Shown: in pieces, positions 1 to 8,160 of the stretch
Layout: every line of letters starts with the position of its first letter
How positions within the stretch are numbered: position 1 is the first letter of the stretch
Source of the DNA: JACMLD01 sp963705285
Lineage (GTDB): Bacteria > Bacteroidota > Bacteroidia > Chitinophagales > Chitinophagaceae
NCBI GenBank assembly: GCA_963705285.1
Contig: OY970066.1
Span: 4,712,001 to 4,776,000 of the forward strand
Reading direction: 5' to 3'
DNA length: 64,000 nucleotides
Notes under the pieces: model-generated
Seen by the model: only the letters and a program-made list of their open reading frames with translations
Told to the model about the DNA's origin: nothing
Databases searched by the model: none
Made by a program: the position numbers and the translations under genes

Positions 1-2110
1 ACTAGAGGAGGTATCGCAGGTATGGCAACGCGGCAATGCTACTATAACCATTGGCGAACGCCGTTTTATTCAGAACAATTACCTCTATGCAGATGAGTAT
101 TTTGCCCGCATCTTCGATTACCAGTGGCTGAGTGGCAATGCTGCCACTGCATTGTTTGAGCCCAATGCCGCCGTACTTACCAGCAGCGCGGCCAAAAAGT
201 TTTTTGGCACCACCAATGCTATGGGACAGCTATTTAAGCTGGATAATAACCAGACACTTAAAGTTACCGGCATTGTGGATGATCCACCAGGTAATACCAG
301 TTTGCCATTTTCATTCCTGGTATCATTTGCCACCGTAAAAAAAGATGTGCAGGGCATGATGAACCAATTTTATGCCATTGCCGGCGGCAATACTTATATT
401 CTAACCCCCGCTAATTATGATATCAGTATTATACAAAGGCGGATACCGGCATTTATTGAAAAGCACTGGGGCAAAGAAATTGCAACAGGTGCCCGGTTAC
501 CGTTACAACCGTTGAAAGCTATTCATTTTGATCAGCGGTATTTAAACAACGATGCCGCACCCACCACTTCCAAAGAAACATATTGGGCGCTTTCGGCGAT
601 CGCACTTTTTATCATTGTGCTGGCTTGTATCAATTTTATAAACCTGGCTACGGCACAGGCTATCCGCCGGGCAAAAGAAATCGGTGTAAGAAAAGTATTG
701 GGCTCTAACCGCTCTCAATTGATAAGCCAGTTCCTGGGCGAGACCTCGCTGATGGTGCTGATTGCAATGGTTATTGGCCTGCTTGCCGTGGCCCTGTTAC
801 TACCGCAGCTGGCAACCTGGCTGGATATCAAAATCAGCACGGCGCAATTACTGCAACCTGTAACTGTTTCGGTAATCATTGCAATTACCATTGTCATGAT
901 ATTACTGGCAGGCTTGTACCCGGCATTTGTACAGTCGTCCTTTAACCCAGTGCAATCACTAAAAACCCAGGCTACGGTAGCAGGACGCAGGCTTACATTA
1001 CGCAAATCCCTGGTAGTAGTTCAGTTTGGTATTTCGCAGGTAATGATCATCGGCACGCTGGTGGTGGCTTACCAAATGGACTATTTTAAAAACCGAGATC
1101 TGGGTTTCGATAAAGATGCCGTGATAACAGTGGGTGTGCCCAACCGCGCAAAGCGGGAACTGTTACAACAACAATTGATGACCAACCCCGGCATAAAGGC
1201 CATCAGCTTCGCATCCGGCGCGCCCGCCTATAGTTCTTCATTCAGCGATTTTAGTTCTCCAGAGCTGGGTGTTACTAAAGGAGATGTAACAGAAATGAAA
1301 TTTATTGATGAAAATTACACCGGCATGTTCAATCTTACCATGCTGGCAGGCCGCGCCGTAGAAAAACGGAATGACGCGGACACAACGCATGAAGCGGTGA
1401 TCAACGAAGCGCTCATGCAAAAATTAAATGTACTTGATCCCCATCACGTGATTGGTGCGCATATCATGCTAAATGGCTGGTACACCACTGTTGTTGGCGT
1501 GGTGCAGGATTTCCAAAGTGAATCGAAACATAAAAAACGCAGGCCCTGTGCATTGTTATACCGCGCGCGTAGTTTTTACAGCGCATGTATTAAACTGCAA
1601 CCTGCAGGCATGCAGCGTACAATAGCTGGCATAGATAAAACATGGTCGGCCCTGTTTCCTGATCAGTTGTTTAACTATGAATTTTTAGATGAGCATATAG
1701 CCAAATGGTACCGGCAGGAAGAGAAACAATATACCGCCTTCAAATTGTTTGCGGGCATTGCTATTTTAATTTGTTGCCTGGGTTTATATGGCCTGGTAGC
1801 ATTTGCCGCAGCGCAAAGAACAAAGGAAGTGGGCATCAGAAAAGTGCTCGGCGCTTCGCTGGGCAGCATTGTGTTGCTGTTTTCCAAAGAGTTTGTATGG
1901 CTGATTATCATTGCATTTGTAATAGCCGGCCCCCTAGCCTATTATGCCATGAATATCTGGCTGCAGAATTTTGCCTACCAGGTACATATCAATGCCGGCA
2001 TTTTTGTAATTGCGATACTTGCTTCGGTTATCATTGCGGGTATCACCATTGCTTACCAGGCCATAAAAGCAGGTGTGGCCAACCCGGTTGTCTCGCTGCG
2101 CTCGGAATAA
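1..2110 (+). CDS. MacB/FtsX-type ABC permease, copy 1 (5' truncated)
   Basis: This is the last ~702 codons of a permease whose start lies left of the window. The frame is open from base 2 (LEEVSQVWQR...) and ends at TAA 2108-2110. By comparison with the complete copies about 100 N-terminal residues are missing: the first membrane segment and the start of the first MacB_PCD periplasmic domain. The first FtsX core begins near base 626 (INFINLATAQA, then RAKEIGVRKVLG). The second periplasmic domain follows, and the second FtsX core carries RTKEVGIRKVLGAS near base 1819. It ends NPVVSLRSE like its neighbours. The TAQA version of the core motif groups it with copies 4 and 10. It probably sits in the inner membrane as a MacB-like mechanotransmission permease without its own ATPase domain; the substrate cannot be read from sequence. 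Confidence 0.93.
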   Translation, partial: LEEVSQVWQRGNATITIGERRFIQNNYLYADEYFARIFDYQWLSGNAATALFEPNAAVLTSSAAKKFFGTTNAMGQLFKLDNNQTLKVTGIVDDPPGNTSLPFSFLVSFATVKKDVQGMMNQFYAIAGGNTYILTPANYDISIIQRRIPAFIEKHWGKEIATGARLPLQPLKAIHFDQRYLNNDAAPTTSKETYWALSAIALFIIVLACINFINLATAQAIRRAKEIGVRKVLGSNRSQLISQFLGETSLMVLIAMVIGLLAVALLLPQLATWLDIKISTAQLLQPVTVSVIIAITIVMILLAGLYPAFVQSSFNPVQSLKTQATVAGRRLTLRKSLVVVQFGISQVMIIGTLVVAYQMDYFKNRDLGFDKDAVITVGVPNRAKRELLQQQLMTNPGIKAISFASGAPAYSSSFSDFSSPELGVTKGDVTEMKFIDENYTGMFNLTMLAGRAVEKRNDADTTHEAVINEALMQKLNVLDPHHVIGAHIMLNGWYTTVVGVVQDFQSESKHKKRRPCALLYRARSFYSACIKLQPAGMQRTIAGIDKTWSALFPDQLFNYEFLDEHIAKWYRQEEKQYTAFKLFAGIAILICCLGLYGLVAFAAAQRTKEVGIRKVLGASLGSIVLLFSKEFVWLIIIAFVIAGPLAYYAMNIWLQNFAYQVHINAGIFVIAILASVIIAGITIAYQAIKAGVANPVVSLRSE

Positions 2111-2125
2111 ATGACTGCTGTTAAA

Positions 2126-2228
2126 ATGCCGCAACGCGTTTATGGAAGGCAGATTTTGATGATGGTGATGATTAAAAAATGATTTTTGGTGTTGTAGACG
2201 ATTGTAGGGGCTGGGCTTGCCCCAGCCC
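2126..2228 (+). repeat. R1 intergenic repeat, copy 1 (with hairpin)
   Basis: This ~103-bp element starts ATGCCGCAACGCGTTTATGG, runs through a TTTGATGATGGTGATGATTA block, and ends in a hairpin at 2207-2228 (stem GGGCTGGG/CCCAGCCC, 5-nt loop CTTGC). Related copies follow permeases 2, 3, 4, 5, 7, 10 and 11. There is no T-run after the stem, so a classical terminator is not indicated. Confidence 0.8.
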
Positions 2229-2314
2229 GATTTAAAAACAGAAGCTGGATGTAGAAAAGCTAGTGATGTGCTTAGATGCTTCCTTTACCCTATTTAACAA
2301 CTACCGATCCGATG

Positions 2315-2350
2315 CACAACACTTAATACGCAACACTCAACACAAACAAT
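2315..2350 (+). repeat. Degenerate CAACAC short repeats before permease 2
   Basis: A run of variants of CAACACTCAACAC lies just upstream of the ATG at 2356. Similar runs precede permease 3 (5106-5142) and lie in the gap before permease 11 (27505-27543). Confidence 0.55.
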
Positions 2351-2355
2351 AACCC

Positions 2356-4779
2356 ATGCTACGTAACTATTTCACGATCGCCTGGCGCAACCTGGTTAAA
2401 AACAGGATCTCGTCTATCATTAATATTGGCGGACTTACCATAGGTATTGCCGTAGCCATGCTCATTGGTTTATGGCTGTATGATGAGCTATCGTTTAATA
2501 AATACCACAGCAATTACGAACGTATTGCGCGGGTAATGATCCGGGGAAACGACACGAACCACGGCCCCTACATTAGCAACTCTGTGCAATACCCCCTTGC
2601 CACAGCACTCCAAAAAGATTACAGCAACCAATTTACACACGTAGTACGTTCCTCGTGGGCTGTTTCAAACATTCTCACTGCAGGTGAAAAAAAGATATCG
2701 CAAACCGGTCAGTTTATGGATGCAGGCGCACCTGCCATGTTAACATTAAAAATGCTGCAGGGTAATTGGTCTGCACTGCAGGATCCATATTCAATTATAT
2801 TATCGCAATCGGTTGCCGGTGCGCTGTTTTCTGGTGGGGATGCTATTAACAAAACGCTTCTTCTTAACAATAAAATCCCGGTAAAAGTAACAGGTGTGTA
2901 TGAAGATCTGCCGCAGAATACGCAGTTCCAGGATATAAAATTTATATCGCCCTGGGATTTGTGGGAGAAGGATAATGAGTGGATCGCTAAACGCGCCATT
3001 ACCGACTGGAACAATCATTTTATCCGCCTGTATGCGGCCATTAAACCAGGTAGTGATTTTGTCACGGTATCAAATACTATCAAAGATGCCGAAATGAAAA
3101 AGATTAAAGGCCTGGGTGCTTATGCGGAAGAAGCAGCTACCAACCCGCAGGTGATGCTTCACCCTATGAGCCAGTGGCACCTGTACCCGTATAAAAAAGG
3201 CATTACTGACGAAAAACCGGTGAGCATGTTGTGGATGGTTGGCATAATAGGCCTATTTGTGTTGCTGCTTGCCTGTATTAATTTTATGAACCTGAGTACA
3301 GCCCGCTCCGAGAAAAGGGCCAAAGAAGTAGGCATCAGAAAAACCATTGGCTCAATGCGCAAACAGCTGGTGTACCAGTTTTTTATTGAATCTTTTGTGG
3401 TAGTCATATTTTCGTTTATGCTTGCCTGTTTGTTAGTAGTTACCACGTTGCCCTGGTTCAATATACTGGCTGGTAAAGAAACGAAAATGCCCTGGCACGA
3501 TATTTATTTCTGGATGTTGAGTGCGGGCTTTGTTGTTCTTACTGCCGTTCTTGCCGGCAGCTATCCCGCTTTTTATCTCTCCTCTTTTAAACCGGTTAAA
3601 GTCTTAAAAGGAAGTTTTAGGGTGGGTAAGCTGGCAGCTATACCCAGAAAAGCATTGGTAGTAATGCAGTTTACCGTATCTGTAGCACTGATCATAAGCA
3701 CCATTGTGGTATACCGCCAACTGCAGTATGCCAAAGACCGCCCCGTGGGGTACAACCGCGAAGGATTGATAACCATAGAAATGAAATCAGACGATTACAA
3801 GGGAAAGTACGACCTGCTGCGCACTGAATTTCTTAATACCGGTGTGGTGACGGCATTTTCGGAATCAATGGGCAAAGTCACAGAAGTTGTCTCCGGCAAC
3901 GACGGATTTGAATGGAGAAATAAACCTGTCGCTAAAGATAAAAGTTTTGCCACGCTGGCTGTAACTCATGAACATGGCAGCACTGCAGGATGGCAGTTTG
4001 TTGCGGGGCGTGATTTCTCCCGGAAAATGGCTAGCGACTCTTCGGGAGTAGTGCTGAATGAAGCTGCTGTGCGGTATATGGGTTTGCAACATCCCGTTGA
4101 TGAAGTCATTACCTGGAAATGGCGCAACAATGCGCCGAAACCATACACTGTATTGGGGGTGGTAAAAGATATGGTAATGGCATCGCCCTATGAACCGGTT
4201 GAACCCACCATGTTTTTTGTAAAAGCTTTGAACGGTGGGGTAAACACAGTGAACATGCGTATCAACCCGGCTGTTGCCATGGGCAAGGCCATTCCGGTAA
4301 TTGAAGCAGCATTTAAAAAACTGTTGCCTGCTGTGCCTTTTGAATACAAGTTTGTTGACGAAGAGTATGCATTGAAATTTGCTGCAGAAGAACGCATCAG
4401 CCAACTCGCCGGTTTCTTTGCCGCACTGGCTATCTTTATTTCTTGCCTTGGGTTATTTGGTCTTGCCAGCTTTGTGGCAGAACAACGCACAAAAGAAATA
4501 GGCGTAAGAAAAATACTGGGTGCAACATTATTTGATGTCTGGCGCCTTTTATCCAAAGAGTTTGCGTGGTTAATCATCATTTCTTTGTTTATTGCGGCGC
4601 CGCTTGCCTGGTATTTTATGAGCAACTGGCTGCAGGGCTACCAGTACCGTACACAAATTTCATGGTGGATATTTGCCGCTGCCGGTGCCGGTGCCTTGCT
4701 GATCACACTGCTGACTGTGAGTTTCCAGGCTATTAAAACAGGATTAATGAACCCGGTTGTCTCGCTCCGCTCGGAATAA
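2356..4779 (+). CDS. MacB/FtsX-type ABC permease, copy 2
   Basis: The protein has 807 residues and opens MLRNYFTIAWRNLVKNRISS, followed by the first membrane segment (about residues 20-42) and a MacB_PCD-like periplasmic domain. FtsX core 1 begins near residue 304 (CINFMNLSTARSEKRAKEVG) and has three membrane segments ending in a SYPAFYLSSFKP loop. A second periplasmic domain follows, then FtsX core 2 with EQRTKEIGVRKILGAT near residue 710. It ends NPVVSLRSE. The ARSEKRAKEVG form of the core resembles copy 8, so gene order does not simply follow similarity. The start is supported by alignment with the other copies. It lies 245 bp after copy 1, separated by R1 and CAACAC repeats. The function is inferred from family only. 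Confidence 0.95.
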   Translation: MLRNYFTIAWRNLVKNRISSIINIGGLTIGIAVAMLIGLWLYDELSFNKYHSNYERIARVMIRGNDTNHGPYISNSVQYPLATALQKDYSNQFTHVVRSSWAVSNILTAGEKKISQTGQFMDAGAPAMLTLKMLQGNWSALQDPYSIILSQSVAGALFSGGDAINKTLLLNNKIPVKVTGVYEDLPQNTQFQDIKFISPWDLWEKDNEWIAKRAITDWNNHFIRLYAAIKPGSDFVTVSNTIKDAEMKKIKGLGAYAEEAATNPQVMLHPMSQWHLYPYKKGITDEKPVSMLWMVGIIGLFVLLLACINFMNLSTARSEKRAKEVGIRKTIGSMRKQLVYQFFIESFVVVIFSFMLACLLVVTTLPWFNILAGKETKMPWHDIYFWMLSAGFVVLTAVLAGSYPAFYLSSFKPVKVLKGSFRVGKLAAIPRKALVVMQFTVSVALIISTIVVYRQLQYAKDRPVGYNREGLITIEMKSDDYKGKYDLLRTEFLNTGVVTAFSESMGKVTEVVSGNDGFEWRNKPVAKDKSFATLAVTHEHGSTAGWQFVAGRDFSRKMASDSSGVVLNEAAVRYMGLQHPVDEVITWKWRNNAPKPYTVLGVVKDMVMASPYEPVEPTMFFVKALNGGVNTVNMRINPAVAMGKAIPVIEAAFKKLLPAVPFEYKFVDEEYALKFAAEERISQLAGFFAALAIFISCLGLFGLASFVAEQRTKEIGVRKILGATLFDVWRLLSKEFAWLIIISLFIAAPLAWYFMSNWLQGYQYRTQISWWIFAAAGAGALLITLLTVSFQAIKTGLMNPVVSLRSE

Positions 4780-4803
4780 ATGTGCTGATGTGCTAATGTG
4801 AAA

Positions 4804-4825
4804 ACCTGCCTGCCGGCAGGCAGGT
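4804..4825. repeat. 22-bp perfect palindrome
   Basis: ACCTGCCTGC followed by its exact extension and reverse complement gives a perfect self-complementary 22-mer. Identical copies occur at 7623, 7651, 10642, 19242 and 19278, a one-mismatch copy at 30108, and a half copy near 13858. Confidence 0.9.
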
Positions 4826-4831
4826 GCGATA

Positions 4832-4933
4832 ATGCCGCAACGCGTTTATAGAACGCAGATTTTGATGATGGTGATGATTAAAAAATGATTTTGGTGTTGT
4901 AGACGATTGTAGGGGCTGGGCTTGCCCCAGCCC
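4832..4933 (+). repeat. R1 intergenic repeat, copy 2 (with hairpin)
   Basis: Nearly identical to the copy after permease 1, including the GATGATGGTGATGATT block. The hairpin lies at 4912-4933. Confidence 0.8.
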
Positions 4934-5150
4934 AATTAGAAAACAGAAGCAAATTGTAAATTAGCGAGGGGTGCAACACTTGGGATGAAATACGTGAATG
5001 GTACGCCCATGCGGGAACGGAAGGTAGCCGAACGCAGAGTTTTAAGTTTGCCTTGATGCTCATGACGTATTGTTTAATTTAAAATAAAAAAAATATTCTG
5101 ATACTCAGCACGCAACAGACAACATTTACCACTCAACACATACTTTACCA

Positions 5151-7607
5151 ATGATAAAGAACTATCTCAAAATCGCTTTCCGCAATGTTATGAAGAATAA
5201 AATATTCTCAATCATCAATATTGCCGGTCTTTCCATTGGAATGGCAGCCTGCCTGCTGATTTTGCAGTATGTAAGTTTTCAATTGAGTTATGACCAGTTC
5301 AATAAAAATGTAGGGAATGTATACCGTGTGTACAATGATCGCTATCAAAATGGGAAGCTGGTACAACACGGTACCATTACTTATTCTGCCATTGGCAAAG
5401 CCATGCAGGATGATTTTCCGGAGGTCATTAACCATACGCGCGTAGTGCCGCTGGGAAAGAACATACTTATTTACGAGAATAAAAAAATTGGCGAGCAGGA
5501 AGCCATTGCCGCCGATAATGCTTTTTTGTCTGTTTTTTCCTATCCCCTCCTGGCGGGCAATATGATGGACGCTTTAAAAGAGCCGCACACCGTTGTGCTT
5601 ACGGCAACGGCTACCCGCACTATGTTCAACCTGCAGGAGAATAATGTGTCTGCCGCTATCGGCAAGCTGCTCACCATTGGCACGGATTCCATTCCGTATA
5701 AAGTAACTGGCATTTGCGCAGACATTCCTGAAAACTCACACCTTTCGTTTGATGTGCTCACTTCTTACAGTTCTTTATACAGCGGTGCCAACGCATGGAA
5801 AGCAGCTGAGTACAATTTTACGGAATCTGATTTCTGGCATTACCTGCAACTCAAACCAGGCACCGATTACAAACAACTGGAAGCTAAATTGCCGGCGTTT
5901 AGCCAGCGCCACTTTCAAGGCAATAAAATTTCAGGCAGCGATGAAAAATTTTTCCTTCAACCACTTTCAAAGGCGCACCTGTATTCAGATTTTGAATATG
6001 AAATAGGTAATACAGACAGCGCTACCGTGGTATGGGGTTTATTGATTATTGCCATGCTGATAATTGGCATTGCCTGGGTTAATTACATTAACCTGGCCAC
6101 GTCCAGATCAGTAGAGCGCGCCAAAGAAGTAGGTGTGCGCAAAGTGGCGGGCGCCACCAAATCACAACTGGTAAAACAGTTTCTTACAGAATCGCTGATC
6201 ATAAACATGATTGCACTTGGTGTGGCAATACTGCTGATAACTTTATTACAAAACAGTTTTAATGATTTGATAAAGCATAAATTGTCGCTGTCGTATATCT
6301 TTATGAAAGGTTTAAACGGCTACGGCATTGCTGTTTCGATTGTACTAATAACACTGGGGGGCATTTTCGTTGCCGGGTTTTATCCAGCCTTTGTATTGTC
6401 GTCATTTAAACCCATACTGGTATTAAAAGGAAAATTTACCGCGTCTAATAAAGGTGCCGCTTTGCGCAAATCGCTGGTAGTAGGTCAGTTTGCCATTACC
6501 ATGGCGTTAATAACAGGTTCACTGATAGTATACCAGCAAATGCAATACCTCAGCAAACAAAACCTGGGCATCAACCTCAACCAGGTGCTGGTAATAAAAC
6601 CGCCTGTGCTTACCTCCTGGGACTCAACTTTTATCAGCCATGAAAACAGTTTTACCAATGAACTTAGAAAGATACCGCATGTGCAGGGCGCAGCCACTTC
6701 GTGGAACGTAATGGGTGGAGAAACCGGCAGAAGTTTTAATATACGCCGGGCCGACCAGGATAGCACTGTTCATTATACCATGCGCCACAACGCCATTACC
6801 AGCGGTTTTATTAATCTGTATGGCATCAGGTTGCTGGCCGGCAGGGATTACGTCAGTACCGACTTCAATCCAAATTTTAGCAAAGTACGCAACCTTATCA
6901 TTAATGAAAGCGCCAGCAAGCTGCTGGGGTTTGCAACACCGCAGGACGCCATTGGCAAAACAATTATCCGTGGCAGAAAATGGGATATCATTGGGGTTAT
7001 CAATGACTACCACCAGAAATCACTGCGGTACCCTGTAGAGCCATCTATATTTTTTCCGGCCTATGGTACCAACAGCCAGATATCTGTAAAAGTGGATGCC
7101 GCAGACATACAGATTACCATGGCCAGCATAAAGAAAACTTACGACGCATTCTTTCCCGGTAACTTGTTCGATTATTTTTTTCTGGATGAGCATTTCAATG
7201 CGCAATACAGTAACGATGTATTGTTTGGAAAAGTGTTTGCATTGTTTTCAGGTTTCGCCATATTCATTGCCTGTCTGGGGTTACTGGGATTGTCATTGTT
7301 TGCCACCACACAGCGTACCAAAGAAATTGGCGTGCGCAAAGTGCTGGGCGCTTCAGTAACCAATATTGTACTGTTGTTGTCGAAAGATTTTGTACGCCTG
7401 GTACTCATTGCATTTGTGGTAGCTACCCCGGTGGCCTGGTATATCATGCACAGCTGGTTGCAAGACTTTGCTTACCGCATTACGATATCTCCATGGTTGT
7501 TTTTACTGGCAGGCATAATGGCTGTTGCCATTGCATTGTTCACGATAAGCTTCCAGGCAATCAAGGCAGCACTGGCTAACCCGGTTAATTCGCTGCGCTC
7601 TGAGTAA
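5151..7607 (+). CDS. MacB/FtsX-type ABC permease, copy 3
   Basis: The protein has 818 residues and opens MIKNYLKIAFRNVMKNKIFS, matching the start of most other copies and fixing the ATG. FtsX core 1 lies near residue 309 and is slightly divergent (WVNYINLATSRSVERAKEVG instead of CINFxNLSTA). FtsX core 2 carries TQRTKEIGVRKVLGAS near residue 720. It ends NPVNSLRSE. Periplasmic domains of the MacB_PCD type fill residues ~45-290 and ~455-670. Copies 3 and 6 share the SRSVER/ARSVER form of core 1. Confidence 0.95.
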   Translation: MIKNYLKIAFRNVMKNKIFSIINIAGLSIGMAACLLILQYVSFQLSYDQFNKNVGNVYRVYNDRYQNGKLVQHGTITYSAIGKAMQDDFPEVINHTRVVPLGKNILIYENKKIGEQEAIAADNAFLSVFSYPLLAGNMMDALKEPHTVVLTATATRTMFNLQENNVSAAIGKLLTIGTDSIPYKVTGICADIPENSHLSFDVLTSYSSLYSGANAWKAAEYNFTESDFWHYLQLKPGTDYKQLEAKLPAFSQRHFQGNKISGSDEKFFLQPLSKAHLYSDFEYEIGNTDSATVVWGLLIIAMLIIGIAWVNYINLATSRSVERAKEVGVRKVAGATKSQLVKQFLTESLIINMIALGVAILLITLLQNSFNDLIKHKLSLSYIFMKGLNGYGIAVSIVLITLGGIFVAGFYPAFVLSSFKPILVLKGKFTASNKGAALRKSLVVGQFAITMALITGSLIVYQQMQYLSKQNLGINLNQVLVIKPPVLTSWDSTFISHENSFTNELRKIPHVQGAATSWNVMGGETGRSFNIRRADQDSTVHYTMRHNAITSGFINLYGIRLLAGRDYVSTDFNPNFSKVRNLIINESASKLLGFATPQDAIGKTIIRGRKWDIIGVINDYHQKSLRYPVEPSIFFPAYGTNSQISVKVDAADIQITMASIKKTYDAFFPGNLFDYFFLDEHFNAQYSNDVLFGKVFALFSGFAIFIACLGLLGLSLFATTQRTKEIGVRKVLGASVTNIVLLLSKDFVRLVLIAFVVATPVAWYIMHSWLQDFAYRITISPWLFLLAGIMAVAIALFTISFQAIKAALANPVNSLRSE

Positions 7608-7622
7608 TGTGATAATGTGTAA

Positions 7623-7672
7623 ACCTGCCTGCCGGCAGGCAGGTGTGGAAACCTGCCTGCCGGCAGGCAGGT
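7623..7672. repeat. Two 22-bp perfect palindromes in tandem
   Basis: Copies lie at 7623-7644 and 7651-7672 with only 6 bp between them. Both are identical to the copy at 4804. Confidence 0.9.
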
Positions 7673-7678
7673 GTGTAA

Positions 7679-7779
7679 ATGCAGCGACGCGCTGATGGAA
7701 CGCAGATGTTGATGATGGTGATGATTAAAAATGAATTTTTGTTTGTTGACGACTGTAGGGGCTGGGCTTGCCCCAGCCC
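7679..7779 (+). repeat. R1 intergenic repeat, copy 3 (with hairpin)
   Basis: Starts ATGCAGCGACGCGCTGATGG, keeps the GATGATGGTGATGATT block, and has the hairpin at 7758-7779. Confidence 0.8.
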
Positions 7780-7817
7780 AATTAAAGCGGTGGTTATAAA
7801 TAATCATTCAATATACT

Positions 7818-7890
7818 GCAAGCCCTGAAAGCCTGCCTGCTGGTAGGCACGGGCGCAACCTACCAGCGGGGTGCAACCCCATGTAGGAAA
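7818..7890 (+). repeat. R2 intergenic repeat, diverged copy
   Basis: The R2 layout is AAGCCCTGAAAGCCTGCC, a GTAGGCA inverted partner, then GCGGGGTGCAACCCC. It is related to copies at 27367-27440 and 30199-30270, with several substitutions. Confidence 0.6.
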
Positions 7891-8160
7891 TGGGTTAATG
7901 ACACGCCCCTGCCCGAATGACCACATTAATCGAGCCATTGGATTGTATCGAAACCGTACACTTTCTGTATCACTAACGAACTACTTCGTAGGCCATTGGT
8001 AGAAATGCTTTGTCAATCAATTCATTATAAAAAGGCATGCTATTGGCCGTAGACCTTGCGGGTCAATGGTAATTGACGGGCGAGCGCCTATACCATCCTT
8101 CGTACACCGCGGTAAACCCAATCGAAAAATTGACAATTTCAAATAATCAATAACTCCGCC

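Larger units (their letters stand above)
4780..5150. other. Gap between permeases 2 and 3 (371 bp)
   Basis: No gene is seen. The gap holds, in order, short TGTGCTAA-type repeats, a perfect 22-bp palindrome (4804-4825), an R1 copy (4832-4933), a partial R2 element (AGCGAGGGGTGCAAC, about 4960-4990), an A/T-rich tract (5068-5098) and CAACAC-type repeats up to the start codon. Confidence 0.7.
7608..8160. other. Gap between permeases 3 and 4 (553 bp)
   Basis: No gene is seen. It holds two 22-bp palindromes (7623-7644 and 7651-7672), R1 copy 3 (7679-7779), a diverged R2 element (7818-7890), and about 270 bp of non-repetitive sequence. That stretch has CCGTACAC at 7954-7961 and CGTACACC near 8100, which are half-sites of the dyad motif found before permease 11 and the ATPase. 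A weak TTGGCC...CTTGCG sequence begins at 8043, but its spacing is 1 bp longer than a sigma-54 element. Confidence 0.6.

Noticed and set aside
2207..2228. GGGCTGGG hairpins of R1 as rho-independent terminators
   Set aside because: The stems are strong, but no T-run follows on the + strand in any copy. Several copies lack the hairpin altogether.
3865..4404. 179-codon open frame on the - strand inside permease 2
   Set aside because: It is antisense to the second periplasmic domain, with no signal, domain or start context. It is a shadow frame.
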